This document shows positions 58,683-64,000 of a stretch of DNA of 64,000 nucleotides, piece after piece. The stretch comes from Nitrosomonas sp. (GTDB lineage Bacteria; Pseudomonadota; Gammaproteobacteria; Burkholderiales; Nitrosomonadaceae). The notes under the pieces were generated by a model that saw only the letters and a list, made by a program, of their open reading frames with translations, was not told where the DNA came from and ran no database searches. The stretch is taken from contig JADKHF010000049.1 of the NCBI GenBank assembly GCA_016721865.1, positions 7,695 to 71,694 on the forward strand, read 5' to 3'. Numbering within the stretch: position 1 is the first letter of the stretch; every line of letters starts with the position of its first letter. The translations under genes were made by a program, and so were the position numbers.

Positions 58683-60669
58683 TTATAAATTCCGATCAAA
58701 GGGTTGCACCGGTTGTGTTCTTCCCTCTGCCCCGACCGCTGGAATCAACAGGAACTCATCCTTCCCAAGCACTTCGTCAATAGAACTGGTCTCAGTAATT
58801 GCCACGCAATGTGGCCATACCACCGTTGTGCATGTAAGGCCCTGTCAGTTCGATATTCTTTAATGTCGGAATTTTGTATGAACCCTTGGCGGCACTCAAG
58901 AATCGCCTTCTATCCGGTTTCTTCATCTCCGCGAAAACTGCAGCAACCGTTGGAATAAATGTGGCATCCGGATTAAAGCAATCAGCGGTGCTCTGACTTT
59001 GCTGTTGTATCCCATCAGCACGTGTAAACAGCAATGGATGCGGCGTATCACTATCTGTTGCAATGGGTGTATCCAGATCACAGGGCCGCACATCTGCCAC
59101 AAAGGGATCAACAACCGCGCCTGTATCACCTGCCAGAAGCCGCATATATTGATCGGAGAACGATAACGGATTGCCAAATGGATCGGTATCGACCAAACCA
59201 ATGTCGTTTTCTACTGGCGTCACACCGGTGCCGGTAAAGCCCGTATCAAAAAACATCTTGCCTGCGGTTGCAGATGTGGCGGTTACAACGTTAGTGGTAC
59301 TGATCCGAAAAGTCGTATTGCCAAAAGCGTTCGGATTGAGTTTCTGCAAAATACCATTCGTGACGATCGCTGCTGAAGTAAAGTTTGGGCCAATATGGCA
59401 AAGCGCACAATGCGCATCACGAAAAATATGCATGCCGCGCTGCGCTGATTCGCTTAAATCAATGGGAGTTCCAAACTCATCCACAGCGCTTTGATCAAAC
59501 GGAGAATCATCGGAAATCAATGTCGATTCATACATTTGAATCGCAAGCGCAAAGAACATGGCAAAATTCGCTTCTATCTGCCGGTAAGCCGCCCAGCTCT
59601 GCTTGCCGGAGCCGGGTCGTGAAGAACCGAATTCGCCAAGGCGGCCATAACTCCAGTACCTGGGATTGAATGCTTCCTTGATCAATTGCTCATAGCGCGT
59701 ATTCAATCCTTTCTGCAGGTTGTCTTTAGTGCTGAGCGCCACGCTGCCGAGGACGCTGTCGTTCCAATGCACGTGCTGCTGCTCCAATGGTCTGCGCTTC
59801 AGCAGTTTTCGACCCAGTGCGGGAAAGGTGCGATCATGGCAAGTCATTTCAATTTCATCCATCGGCGGAGCGAGTGCCTGTGAAGCAAGCGAGGAATTGA
59901 TAAGCCGTAAGCGTCGTTTGGTGACAGTGCCATCGTTGTTTTTTACCCAGACACCGGCATCGGGATCACGGTCTCCCCAAGGACTGCTGCCGTTAAAAAT
60001 ATTGTTGGCGCGGCCGTCCCAGAAGTTACGAAAATTAAAAACAGCATTGATAACCGTCGGTGCATTGCGCGCCGTAACCTTGCGCGTGCCTACAGCCCCG
60101 ACATGAAAAACCGGGTCAACGCTACGATCACAATTATCAAATTTTCCCTGGAACAATTTGACATCAGGACGAAAAGCACCCGAAAAGGTGCCCGCGGAAC
60201 CAACCACATCGTCGTTAACATAAAGCGGAACGCCTGTGGAGCTAAGCGGGTCATCGGTTTGAAAAAATGGGAAGTCATTACTTTTCAGGGAAGCATTGGG
60301 TCCGCGCGGCGTTGCGTCGCGCCCAAGCGCAAATTCCTTAGGCAGATCGCTGCCTTTGCCGATCGGCGCCAGCTGATTCTTTGTGCGCCCGTCCGCACCG
60401 GCAACAAAATGACAAGTGGCACAAGCCACGCCATCACTCCCTACATTAATATCCCAGAACAAGGCCTTACCCAGTATTATCGCCTTCTCCCTGTTGATAA
60501 TGATCGGATCGGAGCCATCAAGCAAACCGGGCACTTCGGGAACCGGTGCACCTTTCAGTGTCGTGGGGAGAGGTCCGAAACCGTGCGCATGCAAGACCGA
60601 ACTGGTAAAAAAGGTAAGACAGCATAGCTGGGTTAAGATAATGATGATTTTTTTTATATTGATTAGCAT
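58683..60669 (-). CDS. di-haem cytochrome c peroxidase/MauG-family protein
   Basis: About 660 residues from ATG 60669 (GAGGAG upstream). A signal peptide is followed by two CxxCH haem sites: VACATCHFVAG (about residue 87) and HCALCHIGPNF (about 420). Conserved elements include NAPTVINAVFNFRNFWDGRANNIFNG, GEFGSSRPGSGKQSWAAYRQIEANFAMFFALAIQMYESTLIS and IPTLKNIELTGPYMHNGGMATLRG. The frame ends at 58792 after RGNY. In the next frame an open stretch (ITETSSIDEVLGKDEFLLIPAVGAEG) runs to 58683 and is likely the true C-terminus. It is periplasmic and reduces peroxide or modifies a protein. Confidence 0.85.
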
Positions 60670-60824
60670 GATAATACTCCTCACATTCCTCGCTACTCGG
60701 CATGTACGTCAAGGAACATCAGATTGTTTGTACGTTTTTCTGAGCACGTGCTGATAATTTTATTAAACATGATTCGCTGTAAAATTGCGTGAATCCTTAT
60801 TGCCGCTTGCTTAATTATTCTTCC

Positions 60825-60858
60825 AAAAAATGGAGTGATTCTGCGAACCACCCCATTT
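60825..60858 (-). terminator. Rho-independent terminator
   Basis: On the minus strand AAATGGGGTGGTT-CGCAG-AATCACTCCATTT forms a 13-bp stem (two G-U pairs) followed by T. It lies just after the PEP-CTERM gene that ends at 60887 and before the peroxidase gene, so the peroxidase gene must have its own promoter. Confidence 0.85.
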
Positions 60859-60886
60859 CCATTTCTACTATCGTTTCAACTGATAA

Positions 60887-61718
60887 TTAAGCTTCAGTTT
60901 TATTCAATGCTTTGTGCTGTTTCTTCATGCGCCAGCCAACCAGTCCCAGACCTGCCAACAGCATTGCATAGGTTTCCTGGCCCAGCTCTTGGTACTGCGT
61001 TGACAAAGAGCTGACAGCCAGGTCATATGCGCCACCTGCACTGCCATTGTCAGTGCCGCCGATATACGCGACATACCAACCCGGTTGCAAATCGCCGAAT
61101 ACGAGCGATACAGCGTGTGCGCCCACGCTACCACTCACGCCATTTTCAAAAGTATTGGTCAGACTCACGTCATGCGCCGTTCAGAAGACTCTCGCATCCA
61201 GGTACCAGATGCGTGCGAAGGCCCTGCTATTGCGTAGCCCAGGGTTTCCAGCACATCACCGCCCTGGCCATTCTGCCACTTTGCACCAAAAGCCCCTTGT
61301 GCCCCTGTTACATTAAATGAATGTGGCGTACCCCATCCTGCATTACTCTCTTCTCCTCCTTGGCCAGTAGTCCCGCCATCAAACACCGCTGCACCGGTTG
61401 CCCAAACGGTAAGGCCCGGAACAAAATTTGAATCTCCGTTAACAGCTACCGTGACTTGTGCCAGGTCATGGTTTTGAAATACAAACCAGTCCCCCGCATG
61501 ACCCCAGGCGGAAAAGCCCAGTGACGGATTGTCTGACTAGCCGCTTTCACGGCAGCATCAGTAGCGGAAATGCTGGTATTCGCAAAAAGGTCGTTTACCA
61601 GCAGCCCAAGATTGAAATGTTGCTGCGCCCGCTGCGTGTACATTTTAATCAGCGAAGCAGAAATAATTGCTGCTGAAACGAGCGCGTTTCTTTTCTTACT
61701 AAAAAAATTTTTTTGCAT
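60887..61718 (-). CDS. PEP-CTERM sorting domain protein, heavily frameshifted
   Basis: Three overlapping frames together cover a single gene: a start MQKNFFSKKRNALVSAAIISASLIKMY, a middle part (GGEESNAGWGTPHSFNVTGAQGAFGAKWQNGQGGDVL) and an end GWYVAYIGGTDNGSAGGAYDLAVSSLS...ETYAMLLAGLGLVGWRMKKQHK. The motif GTACCAAGAGCTGGGCCAGG differs by three single-base indels from one encoding VPEPGPETYA, so the sorting signal is really present. Possibly 275 residues. The body includes a motif (GWYVAYIGGTD) shared with the one at 57499 (GDYSIFVGGTD). Confidence 0.7.
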
Positions 61719-61888
61719 TTTATTTTCTCCAAATACTTGAGGTATTACTTAAAGAATTACACAGCGCCATTGGCTGCTTGCAGAATTAACAAGGAAGCTT
61801 CCGGCGTTTCACTGGTGAATGATGATCTGAAGCAGGTTGGATGATTTTGTTACGTTCCGGTTCCAGTTACATCACATCATTCGTGCGA

Positions 61889-61966
61889 GGTAACCCGGCC
61901 ATCTCGATTTAGAGATCCGTTGGTTTTCCGGACTTACTTTGCAGTAAGGGTGGCTTTAACTTTGCA
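61889..61966 (-). ncRNA. structured leader candidate upstream of the PEP-CTERM gene
   Basis: On the minus strand: CTTACT-GCAA-AGTAAG (GNRA-capped hairpin, 61933-61948), then a CCG/CGG hairpin, then ATCTC-TAAATC-GAGAT (61901-61916), then GGCCGGGTTACC. The order of GNRA hairpin, further hairpins and a GCCGGGTTACC end recalls c-di-GMP (GEMM) riboswitches, but the GEMM core (GGCAAACC, GACGCAAAGCC) is not there. Class unknown. It lies 171 bp before the start codon of the gene at 61718. Confidence 0.4.
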
Positions 61967-62000
61967 TTTCTGACTATACTCAAATATGCAGAAGAAACAA

Positions 62001-62017
62001 TGCGACATATTGTCGCA
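62001..62017. promoter_or_regulatory. operator candidate, palindrome copy 3
   Basis: TGCGACATATTGTCGCA, perfect arms identical to copy 2. It lies upstream of the structured leader and PEP-CTERM gene at 61718, between them and the end of the MtrB-type gene. Confidence 0.6.
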
Positions 62018-62169
62018 CCACAGCAACCATGCGGATTTACGAGGAACACAGATAAGAAAAAACTAGAATTGGCGGAAATTTTTGATGAATAAAAAAGAGT
62101 AAGGCAATTTATTTCTTCGCTGGCTGGGCTGGTACCGTTCTGAATCATCCCTATCGTAAACCGGATCAG

Positions 62170-64000
62170 TTACTGCCAGGTGTATTGTGCTGAAAGACCA
62201 ACAAAATTGACTATTTGTTTGGTGTCTTGTGATAACCGGGTGCCATCGTTATACGTCCAATGATTCCATGTCCATTCATTGGTCTTGAAACGATTAAAAA
62301 TATAATCCAGATGCAGGGTAAAGTTTTTCCGCAGGGCGTATCTTGCAAACAGGTTTAAATTACTTAGTTCAGTAGCGATATCGGGTATTGAATAAAGCGC
62401 TGGATCGCTCGTCTTTTGCGTAAATTTATCGGTGATGAAGGATTGCGATAAACTGACTCCAAGTTCCAGTTTCTCAATTGGTTTTCCATTGATATCGACG
62501 CCAAATGAAGTACCAATATTCTGCAGGTTAGCAGACCAGATTTCACGCGAACCATCCACAGGTATGCGATTTCTTGAGGCTTGATCGATGTGGATTTCAT
62601 TGCGTGAAAACCACGCGATGGTTTGCAAGTTCTCAGAGATTGCATAGGCTGCATCCAATGAATAATTTCTTGCAGAACCTTTACGTAATCCAAGGCTCGA
62701 GCCGCTGCTATGGCCATAATCATCGAATGATTCGTCGATCATCACTTGCAGTGACAGCGGTTCAATGGGTTCCCAGTTAAGCGATAAACGCACCTTGTCC
62801 CGATTGCGGTCAGAAAGGTTAAGAGGTGCAATCACGTTGGGGTTAGGAGCACCCGATGCGCTCAAAGTCGAGATAAAAGGTGATCCGGAACGATCGCTGT
62901 GTATATAGGCAATCGATCCTGTCAGGGTATCAGCCAAGGTACGCCGCATTTCCATCCGATAGAAAATCTCATTCGTTTTCGCGCGATAACTGACAAAAGT
63001 TGGCTGCCAACGGCGCTCCCAATGTTCATAATCAATACTGCCGATCAAACGAAAATTCATTGGTAACGTGTAATTGGCTTCAACCTTGCTCGTCAACGTG
63101 CTGAATGAACGCGGATTGTTGAATCCTCCCCAGTAATTTCCATCGAGATCCACCCGTCTTGCTGGATTGTATAAACGCATGGGCGTTTTATCATCGCGAT
63201 CTTCAAATCGAATATTCGCCAACACGGATAATTGGGGCAACGGGCGACTGGTGATCCTGCCCGCACTAAAGTGGTATCAATTCGGCCGTCCAGATTACTC
63301 CCGACGCCAGGAGCCAGAAATGGCGTTGGAAGAAGTTATCTGTCTGCGTTGCGCGGGTATAAGCCGCTTGAACGTCCCGCGGGTAGCCGGATTAAAACTA
63401 TAACCGCCGGATAGAAACGCCTGATGCGATTGATTATCCGGAGGCAACGCAATCGGAGAAAATGTATTCGTGCCGCCCGAAGTATACAAGGCGATATTCC
63501 TATTGAAGAACAGAGTCCCATAATACCCGCCGGATAACTGCAATTGTTTGCCGTTATAGTTGAGAGTGCTGCCAAATTGCCGGGTTGAATAATTAATGGG
63601 CTCTGGGGTAAACTCAAAACGACTACCGCGTCCGAAAATTCTTGCCCCATCTTTTTCTTCATTACGAAAATGGAATTGCAAATCAAAATTACCGGGCAGA
63701 ACCCGGTTCATCCCGAATGATATCGCCTGGCGTTCCGTTTTTAGTTGAACGGGGTCACCGGTTGCCGGTGATTTTGGAACATTCAGATGCGCGCTGCCAA
63801 TTCCTGTGACAGCGGTAACAACAGTAAATGGCTCATATCTGGGCGTTTGGCTGAAATCAACAAAATAACTCCAATGACCTTGCTTATCATGCTCAAACCG
63901 GACATCGCGATTCTGCAATCCAAGATTGCGCCCGAGTAACTTAAGCCAGGTACCTGTTTTCTCATCGCGTTTTGAATATCAACATTGAAAATACCATAAG
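62170..64000 (-). CDS. MtrB/PioB-family outer-membrane beta-barrel protein, partial and frameshifted
   Basis: The N-terminal part lies beyond the right edge. Readable segments: RDEKTGTWLKLLGRNLGLQNRDVRFEHDKQGHWSYFVDFSQTPRYEP, the strong MtrB/PioB signature; then LPGNFDLQFHFRNEEKDG, and barrel strands such as YTLPMNFRLIGSIDYEHWERR and RNFTLHLDYIFNRFKTNEWTWNHW. The chain ends in QYTW(Q), typical of a barrel end. Frames shift at about 63955 and 63290. MtrB/PioB proteins form a porin that holds a multihaem cytochrome for electron exchange across the outer membrane. The cytochrome partner is not in the window. Confidence 0.82.

Noticed and set aside
61951..61966. TGGCTTTAACTTTGCA on the plus strand, with perfect sigma-54 -24/-12 spacing
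   Set aside because: No gene follows on that strand; it lies inside the structured leader of a minus-strand gene, so it is most likely a chance match.
61889..61966. Calling this a c-di-GMP (GEMM-I) riboswitch
   Set aside because: The GCCGGGTTACC end fits, but the GGCAAACC and GACGCAAAGCC core elements are absent. It is kept as an unclassified structured leader.

Overview
The window looks like a betaproteobacterium close to Nitrosomonas or Nitrosospira. That placement is inferred from the gene families, not from any search. The clues are four PEP-CTERM sorted proteins with the ending VPEPETYAMLLAGLGLLGF (the fourth visible only after correcting base errors), an MtrB/PioB-type outer-membrane barrel beside a di-haem cytochrome c peroxidase, sucCD, a PAS-GGDEF-EAL protein, and many short dispersed inverted repeats. 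I found no rRNA, tRNA or CRISPR array.

Layout. 1-4000: penicillin-binding protein 4 (dacB, running off the left edge), a small lipoprotein and sucCD, all on the minus strand. 4167-6367: first copy of an IS91-like element that carries a tyrosine recombinase. 6366-9394: a restriction-endonuclease-like protein cut by that element, an orphan BrnA/CopG-type antitoxin, and a MutS-like ATPase with membrane segments. 9489-12508: a MacAB-type efflux operon. 12600-19663: lipoprotein, lipid-anchored EEP nuclease, PAS-GGDEF-EAL protein, two PEP-CTERM proteins and a secreted protein with a duplicated domain. 19662-21930: second IS91-like copy, inverted. 22011-25272: a second efflux permease, a porin and a glutathione peroxidase. 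25463-29799: a minus-strand envelope-glycolipid cluster (glycosyltransferase, ATP-grasp, epimerase, flippase-like protein). 30092-35906: AI-2E-family permease, pyrE, xth, ampG, zapE. 35985-38239: third IS91-like copy, lacking one end. 39296-40129: an IS5-family element. 40251-47372: oligopeptide ABC transporter parts, prfC, a phosphoesterase, yicC. 47407-53309: Mrr, a HigA antitoxin fragment, alanine dehydrogenase, an SDR, an ankyrin protein, TatD, QueD and a radical SAM enzyme. 53672-64000: alginate-export-type porin, secreted amidohydrolase, PEP-CTERM proteins, di-haem peroxidase and MtrB/PioB barrel, with three copies of a TGCGAC-N5-GTCGCA palindrome.

More than twenty otherwise sound genes are broken by single-base shifts, mostly in homopolymer runs, and the repeated IS copies are damaged most. 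This reads as consensus error in a long-read assembly rather than mass gene decay, so broken housekeeping genes are listed as CDS with the shift described.

How the genes may work together: the right-hand 9 kb looks like a cell-surface redox and matrix region (barrel, haem peroxidase, sorted surface proteins) with a shared operator candidate. The MutS-like, antitoxin and endonuclease-like trio next to the first IS copy is the best candidate for an undescribed defence-type module.
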